A stretch of DNA of 64,000 nt from RHKX01 sp963784885 (GCA_963784885.1 CAWATA010000005.1:372001-436000), one strand, 5' to 3'; positions 1 through 9,003 are shown, counted from the first letter of the stretch. The notes: a model not told the origin generated them from the sequence alone. Numbers and translations are program-made.

Positions 1-420
1 GACGGCTGGGCGCCGGGTGGCCGCGGGACCTACCTGCTCGACTCCGCGACGACCGCGGCCGGACTGCGATTCTGGGGCACCCCGTGGATCCCGAAGCTGC
101 GCCGCTGGGCCTTCTACGCGGGAGACGAGAGGCGGGCGGAGCTCTGCGCGGAGATCCCGCCGGTCGACGTCCTCGTCTCGCACGGCCCGCCGCTGGGACA
201 CGGTGACCGACTCGTCGGCGGCGGCCGCGCCGGGTGCCGGTTCCTGGCGGAGAGGATCGAGGCGACCGCCCCGCGGCTCTGCGTCTGCGGCCACATCCAC
301 GAGGACCACGGGACCTCCCGGATCGGCGCGACGACGGTCGCCAACGTCGCCTGGGTCGACGAGCGCTACGCCGTCCGCCCGGATGCGGCGATGCGCTTCG
401 ACCTCGAGCCGCACGCATAG
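1..420 (+). CDS. Calcineurin-like metallophosphoesterase, 3' part only
   Basis: The reading frame is open from the first base and ends at TAG 418-420, giving 139 visible codons; the N-terminus is outside the window. The visible part has the C-terminal metal-binding motifs of the calcineurin-like phosphoesterase superfamily: LVSHGPPLGHGD and a C-terminal CGHIHED. This arrangement resembles the UPF0046/MPPED branch of small soluble phosphodiesterases. The substrate cannot be inferred. A related but distinct phosphoesterase lies at 4220-4822 (CGHIHEAWG), so the neighbourhood has two family members. Family call is firm, function is open. Confidence 0.85.
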   Translation, partial: DGWAPGGRGTYLLDSATTAAGLRFWGTPWIPKLRRWAFYAGDERRAELCAEIPPVDVLVSHGPPLGHGDRLVGGGRAGCRFLAERIEATAPRLCVCGHIHEDHGTSRIGATTVANVAWVDERYAVRPDAAMRFDLEPHA

Positions 421-515
421 CCGCGGCCGGGAGCCGTCGGATCAAGGACGCAGGAGGCGGAGCGGCCTCGGGCCGTGAGCCGACGAGGACGCCGAGCCGG
501 CGCCTCCCCGCCCGG

Positions 516-3095
516 CTATTCGTACTGGAGCGCCTCCATCACTTCCACCTTCGAGGCGCGGCGGGCGGGCCAGATGCCGGCGACGACGCCGGCGATGCCG
601 GCGACGATCAGCACCACCACGATGCCGGCGATCGGGATCGCGAGCACGAGCCCCTCGTCCTTCAGCGCCTCGACCGCCGCGATCGCGATCCCGAGCCCGA
701 TCACGGCCCCGATCAAGGCACCGATCATCGCCGTGATCAGCGACTCGTAGCGGACCATCCTCCGGATCTGCGACTTCGACGCACCGATCGCGCGCAGCAT
801 CCCGATCTCCCGCGTGCGCTCGTAGATCGTCAGCACCAGCGTGTTGACGACGCCGAAGAGGCTGACGATCACCGACAGCGCCAGGAGCACGTAGATCAGC
901 GCCAGGAGCTGGTTGATCCCGTCCTCCTGCTCCTGCTTGAACTGCTGCTGGTCGCGCGCCTCCGCCTGCGGGAACCGGTCGGCGAGGAGCTCGTCGACGC
1001 GGTCCTTGGTGGCGTTCGCGTCGGCCCCCGGGGCGAACCCGACGAGATCGGCGAAATCCTGGCGGGCGTCGAACTGCTGCCGCACCGTGTCCACGGACAG
1101 GGCGAGGCTCGCGACGAGGAGCTGCACCCGGTCGCGGACGCTGCCGACGATTCGGATCTCGAGCTCCTCCCCGGTCGCCGTCCTCAGCGTCAGCGTGTCG
1201 CCGACGACGACACCGTTGTCCTCGGCCCACTGCGACTCGACGATCGCCTCGTCGGCGCCGAGGCCGGTCAGGGTCGAATCGTCGCCGTCGACCCAGTCGA
1301 GCTTCGCCACCTTGGTCAGCGTGTCCGGGTCGAGGCCGGTGATCAGCTCCTGCTTCGCGGTCGAGAGCTCGATCTCGGCCGGCGCGCCCGAGAGCGGCGA
1401 GACCGTCTCGATGCCCTCGACACTCTCGACCTGTCGAGCGACGTCGGGCGAGATCGGCGAGAAGCCGTCGGTGTTGGCGATGATCAGGTCCCCGGCGAAC
1501 GTCTCGTCGAGCGCGTCGCCGACGGACTTCGTCGCCGAGGCGGCGAAGACGGCGGCGAAGACGACGAGCGCGACGCCGATCATCAGTGCGGCTGAGGTGG
1601 TGGCGGTCCGGCTCGGGTTGCGGAGCGTGTTCTCGCGGGCCAGCCGCCCGGTCACGCCCCGGAGCCGCTCGATCGGCTTGCCGACGAACGAAGCCAGCGG
1701 CGTCACGAGGGTGCCGGCCAGCATCGCGATGCCGACGAAGAGGAGGATCAACCCGAGCCCGAGAAGCGGGAGCGCCGATCCGAACGACGCGGTCCCGAAC
1801 AGCCCACCGGCCAGCGCAAGGATCCCGGAGATGACGAGGAGCCGCGCGATCCAGACCCGGCGGCGGCTGCGGACGTCTCCGCCCTGACCGTCTTCGCGCA
1901 GCGCCTCCAGCGGCGTCACGCGGGTCGCGCGGATGGCCGGCACGATCGAGGATCCGAGCGTCGAGAGCACACCGACGATCAGCGGGACGACCACCGAGGC
2001 GCCGGTGACGACGATGCCGCTCTGCGGCAGCTCGAAGCCCATCGCCTTGAAGGCGCCGGTGACCAGCGCGACGAAGCCGAGTCCGGCGACGATGCCGAGG
2101 ACCGAGGCGATGATCCCGAGGACCAGGGCCTCGCCGAAGACCGTCGCGAGGACTTGGCGGGAGGAGGCGCCGAGCGTCCGCAGCATCCCGAACTCGCGGG
2201 TCCGCTGAGCGACGGTGATCGAGAACGTGTTGAAGATCAGGAAGGCGCCGACGAAGACCGAGATGCCGGCGAACACGAGCAGGAACGTCGTCAGGAATCC
2301 GAAGCCGTCCTTGAGGTCTGCGGACTGCTGGGCTGCGTCCTCGGCTCCGGTCTGCGCCTCGGCGTCGCTCGGCAGGACCTGGTTGATCCGGGTCGAGAGC
2401 TCCTCGGCGCTGACCCCGCCGGAAGCCTGGACGTCGATGTTGTCGAGCTCGCCGACCTTGCCGGTGATCGCCTGCGCCTCCGGCAGCGTGAACAGCGCGA
2501 AGCTGGCACCGCCGAGCGGCACCCCGGACCCGAACCGCCCGATCCCGGACAGCGTGTACTCCTTGGCGCCGCGCACGCCGCTGATCGTGATCCGCTGGCC
2601 GACCTCGTAGCCCTCCTCGTCGGCGGTGATCGAATCGATGCCGACCTCGTCGGGCTCCGAAGGTGCGTCGCCCTCCACCCATGTGAACGGGTTGAACGGC
2701 TCGGGTGCGACGCTCTGGGCGATCTGGGGCGGGCCGCCGCCCGCCGGGCCGATCCGATCGCCGTTCTCGTCGAGGATCGCGATCGAGGTCGCGTCCGAGA
2801 TCCCACCCGCCGCCGATTCGACGCCGTCGACGGAGGTGATCCCGCCGACGAGCGACTCCGGCAGCGCCGCGCCCGACTCGGGCAGGTCGAACCCGGTGTC
2901 GAACGCGGACTTCGGCTGAACGGTGACGTCGACGCCGGCGTTCGCCTCGGCGAAGATGTCGTCGAAGGCCTTGTCGACCGAGCCCTTCAGCATGAAGGTG
3001 CCGGCGACCATCGCCACCCCGAGCATGATCGCGAGCGCGGTCAGCGCCGCCCGGAGCTTCCGTGACGCCAGCCCGCGGAGTGCGAGGCCGAACAT
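516..3095 (-). CDS. ABC transporter permease, MacB/FtsX-type, two FtsX domains
   Basis: An 859-residue integral membrane protein. It starts with a short cytoplasmic stretch (MFGLALRGLASRKLRAALT) and a first membrane segment, followed by a large extracytoplasmic region (about residues 40-260). A three-helix FtsX block (about 260-390), more helices and a second extracytoplasmic domain follow. A final FtsX block (about 735-850) contains the typical ERTREIGMLRAIGAS turn, and the first block has the equivalent QRTREFGMLRTLGAS. This duplicated layout is typical of LolCE/MacB-like exporters that move lipids, lipoproteins or peptides rather than importers. Four bases separate it from the upstream ATPase gene, so the two form one operon and one transporter. 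Substrate unknown. Confidence 0.93.
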   Translation of the reverse strand: MFGLALRGLASRKLRAALTALAIMLGVAMVAGTFMLKGSVDKAFDDIFAEANAGVDVTVQPKSAFDTGFDLPESGAALPESLVGGITSVDGVESAAGGISDATSIAILDENGDRIGPAGGGPPQIAQSVAPEPFNPFTWVEGDAPSEPDEVGIDSITADEEGYEVGQRITISGVRGAKEYTLSGIGRFGSGVPLGGASFALFTLPEAQAITGKVGELDNIDVQASGGVSAEELSTRINQVLPSDAEAQTGAEDAAQQSADLKDGFGFLTTFLLVFAGISVFVGAFLIFNTFSITVAQRTREFGMLRTLGASSRQVLATVFGEALVLGIIASVLGIVAGLGFVALVTGAFKAMGFELPQSGIVVTGASVVVPLIVGVLSTLGSSIVPAIRATRVTPLEALREDGQGGDVRSRRRVWIARLLVISGILALAGGLFGTASFGSALPLLGLGLILLFVGIAMLAGTLVTPLASFVGKPIERLRGVTGRLARENTLRNPSRTATTSAALMIGVALVVFAAVFAASATKSVGDALDETFAGDLIIANTDGFSPISPDVARQVESVEGIETVSPLSGAPAEIELSTAKQELITGLDPDTLTKVAKLDWVDGDDSTLTGLGADEAIVESQWAEDNGVVVGDTLTLRTATGEELEIRIVGSVRDRVQLLVASLALSVDTVRQQFDARQDFADLVGFAPGADANATKDRVDELLADRFPQAEARDQQQFKQEQEDGINQLLALIYVLLALSVIVSLFGVVNTLVLTIYERTREIGMLRAIGASKSQIRRMVRYESLITAMIGALIGAVIGLGIAIAAVEALKDEGLVLAIPIAGIVVVLIVAGIAGVVAGIWPARRASKVEVMEALQYE

Positions 3096-3099
3096 CAGA

Positions 3100-3888
3100 T
3101 CAAAGATCCCGCATCAGGCCGATGACGTCGTCTTCGCCCTCCACCTTCTGATCGGCGGCCACCTGGCCGTCGGCGAGGACGATGACGCGGTCCGCGTAGG
3201 CGGCGACCTTCGGGTCGTGCGTGACGATGACGACGGTCTGACCGAACTCGTCGGCCGACGTCCGCAGCAGTTCGAGCACTCCCCCGCCCGACTTCGAGTC
3301 GAGATTGCCGGTCGGCTCGTCGGCGAAGATGACCGCGGGACGGGCGATCAGCGCGCGCGCGATCGCGACGCGCTGCTGCTGACCGCCCGAGAGCTCCGAG
3401 GGGCGGTGGCTGGCGCGGTCGGTGAGCCCGATGGTGTCCAGGAGCCGGTCCCGCCAGCCAGGATCGACGTCGCGGCCCGCGATCTTCAGCGGCAGCTCGA
3501 TGTTCTCCTCCGCGTCGAGGACGGGCACGAGGTTGAAGAACTGGAAGATGAAGCCGAGCTTCTCGCGCCGCAGCGCGGTCAAGCCCTTGTCGTCGAGCGC
3601 CGTGACCTCGACTCCATCGATCCAGGCACTGCCGCCGGTCGGCTTGTCGAGTCCTGCGAGCAGGTGCATCAGCGTCGACTTGCCGGAGCCCGACGGCCCG
3701 ACGATCGCCGTCAGCTGGCCCTTCGGGAAATCGAGGGTGACGCCGCGAAGTGCGTCGACGGCGGCCTCGCCCTCGCCGAAGCGGCGGCTGAGGTCCCGGC
3801 AGGAGACGATGGCCGCCTCCCCGCTCGCGCTCTGCTGAGCAGTTGCCCCTTCGTCGGTCACAGTGGCCGAGGTTAATGGCTTTGACAT
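3100..3888 (-). CDS. ABC transporter ATP-binding protein, LolD/MacB type
   Basis: A 262-residue ATPase starting at ATG 3888 (MSKPLTSATV). Walker A is GPSGSGKST, the Q-loop region is FQFFNLVPVL, the signature is LSGGQQQRVAIARAL and Walker B is VIFADEPTGNLDS, with a switch His in VIVTHD. The FxFFNLxP and EPTGNLD features are typical of the LolD/MacB/FtsE subfamily that partners FtsX-type permeases. A much longer upstream open frame exists but is low-complexity Arg/Pro and antisense to the neighbouring gene, so I reject that extension. A TACTGA box 7 nt before the ATG may be its -10 element. Transcribed divergently from the gene at 3924. Confidence 0.95.
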   Translation of the reverse strand: MSKPLTSATVTDEGATAQQSASGEAAIVSCRDLSRRFGEGEAAVDALRGVTLDFPKGQLTAIVGPSGSGKSTLMHLLAGLDKPTGGSAWIDGVEVTALDDKGLTALRREKLGFIFQFFNLVPVLDAEENIELPLKIAGRDVDPGWRDRLLDTIGLTDRASHRPSELSGGQQQRVAIARALIARPAVIFADEPTGNLDSKSGGGVLELLRTSADEFGQTVVIVTHDPKVAAYADRVIVLADGQVAADQKVEGEDDVIGLMRDL

Positions 3889-3923
3889 GAGAGGATCAGT
3901 ACGACTTCGGAAAGGAGAGGACG

Positions 3924-4223
3924 ATGGCGAGATCAGAGTTGGTGGAGCGGCTGCGAGAGCGGTTCCCCCGCGTCGAGACGACGGGCTTCGAGGTGCGGGC
4001 GGGAACCGCTCGCGGCCCGGCCGTCCTCGGGCCGACCGCATCGGCTCCGGTGGCGGTCGGGGCGCTGGCGATCGGCGCGGTCGCGATCGGCGCCCTGGCG
4101 ATCGGCCGGCTCTCAGTCGGCCGGGCGTCGTTCGAGCGCCTCGAGATCGAGGAGCTCGAGGTCGGTCGGCTGCGGGTTCGCGAGCTCGAGGTGCTCCGGC
4201 GCAGCGACGAGGAGCCGGCATGA
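3924..4223 (+). CDS. Small pentapeptide-repeat-like protein
   Basis: A 99-residue protein preceded by a strong ribosome binding site (AAGGAGAGG, 3 nt before the ATG). Residues 1-40 are mixed. From about residue 41 the sequence falls into five-residue steps: PVAVG ALAIG AVAIG ALAIG, then RLSVG RASFE RLEIE ELEVG, then RLRVR ELEVL. A small or hydrophobic residue recurs at position 2 and I/V/F at position 4. This five-residue period is what is expected for a right-handed quadrilateral beta-helix of the pentapeptide-repeat class, although the classic A(D/N)LxX consensus is not strict. Its stop overlaps the next start (ATGA), so it is translationally coupled to the phosphoesterase. Function unknown. 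Confidence 0.8.
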   Translation: MARSELVERLRERFPRVETTGFEVRAGTARGPAVLGPTASAPVAVGALAIGAVAIGALAIGRLSVGRASFERLEIEELEVGRLRVRELEVLRRSDEEPA

Positions 4224-4822
4224 GGGTGCTCGCGTTCAGCGACCTGCACCGGGACCACGCCGCTGCGGCCGACCTCGTCGGCCGCAGCGGCGAGTTCGAC
4301 GTCGTGATCGGCGCCGGCGACTTCGGATCGGTTCACGAGGGTGTGGCCGAGGCGATTGCGGCGCTCGCTCCGATCGAGACTCCGACGCTGCTCGTCCCGG
4401 GCAACAACGAGACCGAGGACGAGCTCCGCGAGGCCGTCGCAGCCGCGGACTGGAACGCCGCCACCGTCCTCCACGGCGAGGGGACGGACGTCGGCGGCAC
4501 CTCCTTCTACGGTCTGGGCGCCGGGATTCCGACGACGCCGTGGGACTGGAGCTTCGACCTGACCGAGGACGAGGCGGCGGTGCGGCTCGCGGGCTGCCCG
4601 GAGGGCGCGGTGCTGATCGTCCACTCGCCGCCGCAGGGCCACTGCGACCGCTCGTCGGCCGGCGACCATCTCGGGAGCATCGCGATCCGGGAGGCGATCG
4701 AAGCGAAGTCGCCGCCGCTCGCCGTCTGCGGCCACATCCACGAGGCATGGGGGGAGCGCTCGACGATCGGTGGCTCCGCGATCGCCAACCTCGGTCCGGC
4801 CGGGGCCGAGTTCGAGGTCTGA
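4220..4822 (+). CDS. Metallophosphoesterase
   Basis: A 200-residue calcineurin-like phosphoesterase. Metal-ligand motifs appear in order: FSDLHRDH (residues 6-13), GAGDFGS, VPGNNET (GNxE/D class), VHSPPQGHCD and a C-terminal CGHIHEAWG. Length matches small soluble YfcE-like or TTHA-type phosphodiesterases. The start ATG at 4220 overlaps the stop of the pentapeptide-like gene by 4 nt. PPK2 follows after 9 nt, so the three genes probably share a transcript. Substrate cannot be assigned from the sequence; a nucleotide or phosphate-ester role beside a polyphosphate kinase would be plausible but is inference. Confidence 0.9.
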   Translation: MRVLAFSDLHRDHAAAADLVGRSGEFDVVIGAGDFGSVHEGVAEAIAALAPIETPTLLVPGNNETEDELREAVAAADWNAATVLHGEGTDVGGTSFYGLGAGIPTTPWDWSFDLTEDEAAVRLAGCPEGAVLIVHSPPQGHCDRSSAGDHLGSIAIREAIEAKSPPLAVCGHIHEAWGERSTIGGSAIANLGPAGAEFEV

Positions 4823-4831
4823 GGAGGCGTC

Positions 4832-5644
4832 ATGGCGAAGGAGAAGAAGCTCCCGCGCGACCTCTACGAGGCCGAGCTCTACGAGCTCCAGGTCCGGCTC
4901 GTGCAGATGGTCGACTGGGTGAAGCGCACCGGCGCCCGGGTGGCGGTCGTCTTCGAGGGCCGCGACGCCGCCGGCAAGGGCGGCGTGATCAAGCGGATCA
5001 ACGAGTTCGTTCCGACGCGGGTCGTCCGCACCGTCGCCCTCCCGGCTCCCTCCGACCGCGAGCAGACCGAGTGGTACTTCCAGCGCTACATCGCGCACCT
5101 GCCGGCGGGCGGCGAGGTCGTCCTCTTCGACCGCTCCTGGTACAACCGCGCCGGGGTCGAGAAGGTGCTCGGGTTCTGCACCGCGGACGAGCATAAGCGC
5201 TTCCTGCGCCAGTGCCCGACCTTCGAGCGGATGCTCGTCGACGACGGGATCATCCTCCTCAAGTACTGGTTCTCGGTCTCGGAGAAGGAGCAGGCGAAGC
5301 GCTTCGAGGCGCGGATCGACGACCCGCTCAAGCAGTGGAAGCTCTCCCCGACCGACCTCTACTCGCGCAGCCACTGGGTCGATTACTCGCGGGCCAAGGA
5401 CGAGATGTTCATCCACACCGACATCCCCGAGGCCCGCTGGCACGTCGTCGAGTCCGACGTCAAGCGCAACGCCCGGATCAACTGCATCTCCCACCTGCTC
5501 AAGAGCATCCCCTTCGAGCACGAGGAGCAGCCGCGAGTCAAGCTGCCGAAGGTCCAGAAGGACGACGGCTACCAGCGCCCGCCCGAAGACCTCTACGCCT
5601 ACGTACCCGACCTGGCCGCCGAGCTGATGAAGGAGAGCGACTGA
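4832..5644 (+). CDS. ppk2: Polyphosphate kinase 2
   Basis: A 270-residue PPK2-family kinase with Walker A in VFEGRDAAGKGG (about residues 37-48) and the second signature LFDRSWYNRAGVE. Downstream are KYWFSVSEKEQ and the HTDIPEARWHVV block. Single-domain PPK2 enzymes transfer phosphate between polyphosphate and nucleoside di- or monophosphates in the cytosol. Length and motif order fit class I. A GAGGAGG site lies 4 nt before the ATG. Its TGA overlaps the ATG of the acyl-CoA dehydrogenase (ATGATGA region at 5642-5646), implying co-translation with a functionally unrelated enzyme. Confidence 0.95.
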   Translation: MAKEKKLPRDLYEAELYELQVRLVQMVDWVKRTGARVAVVFEGRDAAGKGGVIKRINEFVPTRVVRTVALPAPSDREQTEWYFQRYIAHLPAGGEVVLFDRSWYNRAGVEKVLGFCTADEHKRFLRQCPTFERMLVDDGIILLKYWFSVSEKEQAKRFEARIDDPLKQWKLSPTDLYSRSHWVDYSRAKDEMFIHTDIPEARWHVVESDVKRNARINCISHLLKSIPFEHEEQPRVKLPKVQKDDGYQRPPEDLYAYVPDLAAELMKESD

Positions 5645-7359
5645 TGATCCTCGATCCCAACTCCCCCGGGTTCGACCACCTCGAGCCGCGGGATCGCGAG
5701 GCGATCGAGGCGACGATCGCCTGGTTCGAGGAGCGCGGCAAGGTTGCGCTCAAGGACGCCGACCGCGAGCACCGGTGGTATTCCGACTACCTCGCGTTCC
5801 AGGCGCGGGAGGGGATCTTCTCGCGCTTTCTGACCCCGGCGCGCGACGGCGGCGGCGATCCCGAGCGGCGCTGGGACACGCAGCGGATCTGCGCCTTCAA
5901 CGAGGTCTCGGCGTTCTACGGGCTGTCCTACTGGTACACGTGGCAGGTCACGATCCTCGGCCTCGGGCCGATCTTCATGTCGGAGAACGAGGACGCGCGG
6001 GCGCGGGCCGCGCGGGCGCTCCAGGGCGGCGAGATCTTCGCGTTCGGCCTCTCCGAGCGCGCCCACGGCGCCGACATCTACTCGACCGACATGATCCTGA
6101 CCCCGGAGGCGTCGGGCGAGGGCTGGCGCGCCAACGGCGGCAAGTACTACATCGGCAACGGCAACGAGGCGGCGATGGTCTCGGTCTTCGGGCGCTTCGA
6201 CGGAGTCGAGGGCGCCGACGGCTACGCGTTCTTCGCCGCCGACTCGCGCCATCCCAACTACGAGCTGATCCGCAACGTCGTCAACTCGCAGAACTACGTC
6301 AGCCAGTTCGATCTCCGCGACTACCCGGTCGCCACCGATGACGTTCTCCACACCGGGGCCGGTGCGTTCGACGCCGCTCTGAACACGGTCAACATCGGCA
6401 AGTTCAACCTCGGGTTCGCCTCGATCGGGATCTGCGAGCACGCGCTGCACGAGGCGATCACCCACGCCGACGCGCGGATCCTCTACGGCATCCGCGTCAC
6501 CGACTTTCCGCACGTGCGCCAGGCGTTCACGGACAGCTACGCCCGGCTCGTCGCGATGAAGCTGTTCGCCAACCGGGCGATCGACTACATGCGCACCGCA
6601 TCGCCGGAGGACCGGCGTTACCTGCTGTTCAACCCGCTGACGAAGATGAAGGTGACGATGGAGGGCGAGCGGGTGATCGACGCGCTCTGGGACGTGATGG
6701 CCGCGAAGGGCTTCGAGCGCGACATGTTCTTCGAGATGGCCGCCAAGGACATCCGCGGACTGCCGAAGCTCGAGGGCACCGTCCACGTGAACATGGCGCT
6801 GGTCCTCAAGTTCATGCCCGCCTACCTGTTCGACCCCGACCCGGCCCTCGCTCCACCCGATCGGGCTCTCGCGGCCGGCGACGACGAGTTCCTGTTCCGC
6901 CAGGGGCCGGCGCGGGGGCTCTCGCGAATCCGCTTCAGCGACTGGCGCGCCGCGTTCGAGCCGTTCGCCGACGTTCCCAACGTCGCCCGCTTCGCCGAGC
7001 TGGCCGAGTCGTTCAAGCACCTCCTCGTGGACGCCGCTCCCGACGCCGAGCAGCAGAAGGACCTCGACTACCTGCTCACGCTCGGCGAGCTGTTCACGCT
7101 GATCCCCTACGCGCAGCTGATCCTCGAGCAGGCCAAGTTCGTCGACCTGCCCGCCGACACGCTCGATCAGATCTTCGACGTCCTGGTGCGCGACTTCTCC
7201 GCCTACTCCGTGGAGCTCCATGGCAAGACGTCCGCAACCCCGGCTCAGGCCGACTGGGCGCGCGCCGCGATCACCCGTCCCGTGGTCGACGGCGAGCGGT
7301 TCGACTCGGTCTTCGGCAGGGTCCGCGACCTGGCCGGCACCTACGAGATGAAGCCTTAG
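5644..7359 (+). CDS. Acyl-CoA dehydrogenase family protein
   Basis: A 571-residue flavoenzyme starting at ATG 5644, overlapping the PPK2 stop; the longer upstream open frame is antisense-like and ignored. The middle contains ACAD features: FAFGLSERAHGADI (the FAD/substrate loop, about residues 130-145), a GGKYYIGNGNEA strand block and the helical C-terminal half with HVRQAFTDSYARLVAMK. At 571 residues it is longer than classical 380-400-residue enzymes, with a C-terminal extension of about 150 residues, as in long or very-long-chain ACAD branches. It is followed by the tandem repeat array and convergent genes. Substrate not predictable. Confidence 0.88.
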   Translation: MILDPNSPGFDHLEPRDREAIEATIAWFEERGKVALKDADREHRWYSDYLAFQAREGIFSRFLTPARDGGGDPERRWDTQRICAFNEVSAFYGLSYWYTWQVTILGLGPIFMSENEDARARAARALQGGEIFAFGLSERAHGADIYSTDMILTPEASGEGWRANGGKYYIGNGNEAAMVSVFGRFDGVEGADGYAFFAADSRHPNYELIRNVVNSQNYVSQFDLRDYPVATDDVLHTGAGAFDAALNTVNIGKFNLGFASIGICEHALHEAITHADARILYGIRVTDFPHVRQAFTDSYARLVAMKLFANRAIDYMRTASPEDRRYLLFNPLTKMKVTMEGERVIDALWDVMAAKGFERDMFFEMAAKDIRGLPKLEGTVHVNMALVLKFMPAYLFDPDPALAPPDRALAAGDDEFLFRQGPARGLSRIRFSDWRAAFEPFADVPNVARFAELAESFKHLLVDAAPDAEQQKDLDYLLTLGELFTLIPYAQLILEQAKFVDLPADTLDQIFDVLVRDFSAYSVELHGKTSATPAQADWARAAITRPVVDGERFDSVFGRVRDLAGTYEMKP

Positions 7360-7370
7360 ACAACCCCGGC

Positions 7371-7678
7371 GGAATGCTCCGCTTCGCGTCCGCTTCCGCC
7401 GGGCGGCGCGGTGGTAGGGGACGGGAAGACATGTGTGTTGACCCCAGCCGGGACTCCGCTTCGCGTCCGCTTCCGCCGGGCGGCGCGGCGGTAGGGGACG
7501 GGATGACATGTGTGTCTCCCCCAGCCGGGACTCCGCTGCGCGTCCGCTTCCGCCGGGCGGCGCGGTGGTGCGTGGCGGGATGACGTAGATCACTCCGACC
7601 GGATCCTCCGCTTCGCGTCCGGTCCGGTCGGCCGGCGCGGTGGTGCGTGGCGGGATGACACGTGTGTCTCGCCCAGCC
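7371..7678. repeat. Four imperfect tandem repeats of about 77 bp
   Basis: Four head-to-tail copies fill almost the whole 333-bp gap between two convergent genes: 7371-7449, 7450-7526, 7527-7600 and 7601-7678 (79, 77, 74 and 78 bp). Each begins with a GGgActCCGCTTCGCGTCCG-like block, continues through the short palindrome CCGCCGGGCGG (replaced by GTCGGCCGGC in copy 4), then CGCGGTGGT, GGACGGGATGACA and a TGTGTGTC tail ending in CAGCC. Copies 1 and 2 are nearly identical; copies 3 and 4 share GTGGTGCGTGGCGGGATGAC. Open frames through them are translations of the repeat, not genes. There are no unique spacers, so this is not CRISPR. Confidence 0.9.
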
Positions 7679-7692
7679 GAGCGCGAGGTCTC

Positions 7693-9003
7693 CTACAAGT
7701 AACGCTCGTCCTCCGGCACCTTCGGCATCTCGCTCGTTATCCGCTGCATCGTGCCGAGGAAGCGGTGGATCTCCGGGTAGAGGACGGGCTTGCCGTTGTT
7801 GAGGACGGCGACCGAGATCGCCCGCTCGGGATCGGTCCAGGCGAGCATGTTCGTGAAGCCGAGGTGGCCGAAGGCGTGCTGGGTGTCGAGGCCGTAGAGG
7901 CTGAGGATCCGGGCGCCGAGCATCAGCCCGTAGGAGAAGCGGGTCGGGAAGCCGAGTGAGAGATCGACCTCGAGGTGGGAGCGCTCGACCAGGGCACGGC
8001 GGATCGTGTCCGTCTCGAGCACCCGGACCCCGTCCAGCTCGCCGCCTCGTCGCATGATCTCGAAGAAGCGCGAGAGCTCGTTGGCGGTCGTGACCGCGTT
8101 GGCGGCCGGAACGATGCCGGTGAGAAACCGCGGGTCGTTGGTCGTCTCGACCAGGTCGTCGAGGCCGGTCCCGAGCGCGCGGCTCAGCAAGGTCGAAAGC
8201 GGCGGCGCCGTCATCGGCCCGGTGATGTAGTTGACGGCGACCTCCTCGACGTCGGCGGGGTCGACCCCGTAGTTCGTCCACCGGAACCCGAGCGGATCGA
8301 GGAACTCCTCGGCGAGCACGGTCCGGATGTCCTTGCCGGTGACGCGATGGACGACCTCGCCGAGGATGAAGCCGCCCGACACCGCGTGGTAGGCGAGCTG
8401 GGTTCCGGGAAGCATCGCCGGCCGGGCGTCGCAGAGGACCTCGCAGAGGTACTCCCGGTCGTCGATGTATTCGAGATCGAGCGCCTCACGGGGAAGGTTC
8501 GGCACGCCGGCCTTGTGGGCGAGGACGTGACCGACTGTGATGCTGCGCTTGCCGTGGCGCTCATAGCCGGGGATGTGCTCGGCGATCGGATCCTCGAGGT
8601 GGAGCAACCCGCGCTCGCAGAGCTTGTGGACCACGAACGCGGTGATCGCCTTCGAGGTCGAGTAGACGCAGAAGGGGGTTGCGGGCGTCGCCGGCACCTT
8701 CTCCGCGTCGCCCGGATCGCACGGCCCGTTCCCTCGGGCGTGACCGATCGCGCGGTCGAGGATGATCTCGCCGTTGCGGCGGACGCAGACCTGCAGGGCG
8801 GGATGGACGCCGCTGCGGTACCAGTCGGTCGCCGCCCGCCAGATCGCCTCGACGTTGCGGCGCTCGACGCCGCCCGCCTCGGGCTCGGCCTCGCTCCCGG
8901 TCGTCGTGATCGCATCGAGGTCCTTGGGGACGCGGATCCGCCGCAGCGGATCGGGTACGACCGGGAGCCGCGGGACGGTCGGCAGCCGGTTCAAGGCCGC
9001 CAT
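7693..9003 (-). CDS. Serine hydrolase, beta-lactamase/EstB-like
   Basis: A 436-residue protein of the class C beta-lactamase/penicillin-binding fold. The nucleophile motif SxxK is STSK in FCVYSTSKAI, the second motif begins at Tyr in LAYHAVSGGF, and the third is HLGFTN near the C-terminus. These variants are typical of esterases and putative D-aminopeptidases rather than true beta-lactamases. I chose ATG 9003 (MAALNRLPT); a TTG at 9027 in the same frame adds eight residues but its GGAG abuts the codon. No signal peptide is visible. Possibly cotranscribed with the SDR gene upstream. Substrate unknown. Confidence 0.88.
   Translation of the reverse strand: MAALNRLPTVPRLPVVPDPLRRIRVPKDLDAITTTGSEAEPEAGGVERRNVEAIWRAATDWYRSGVHPALQVCVRRNGEIILDRAIGHARGNGPCDPGDAEKVPATPATPFCVYSTSKAITAFVVHKLCERGLLHLEDPIAEHIPGYERHGKRSITVGHVLAHKAGVPNLPREALDLEYIDDREYLCEVLCDARPAMLPGTQLAYHAVSGGFILGEVVHRVTGKDIRTVLAEEFLDPLGFRWTNYGVDPADVEEVAVNYITGPMTAPPLSTLLSRALGTGLDDLVETTNDPRFLTGIVPAANAVTTANELSRFFEIMRRGGELDGVRVLETDTIRRALVERSHLEVDLSLGFPTRFSYGLMLGARILSLYGLDTQHAFGHLGFTNMLAWTDPERAISVAVLNNGKPVLYPEIHRFLGTMQRITSEMPKVPEDERYL

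Noticed and set aside
442..2682. Long open frames opposite or overlapping real genes (for example 442-2682, 9970-11050, 17606-19819, 42716-44503)
   Set aside because: Arg/Pro/Gly-rich or repetitive translations typical of shadow frames in GC-rich DNA; no domains, and real genes fully occupy the region.
3889..4221. N-terminal extension of the LolD-type ATPase to 4221
   Set aside because: Arg/Pro-only sequence antisense to the pentapeptide-like gene; ATG 3888 has normal ABC homology directly after it.
7371..7678. CRISPR-like array
   Set aside because: Units are contiguous and vary internally; no unique spacers and no cas genes.
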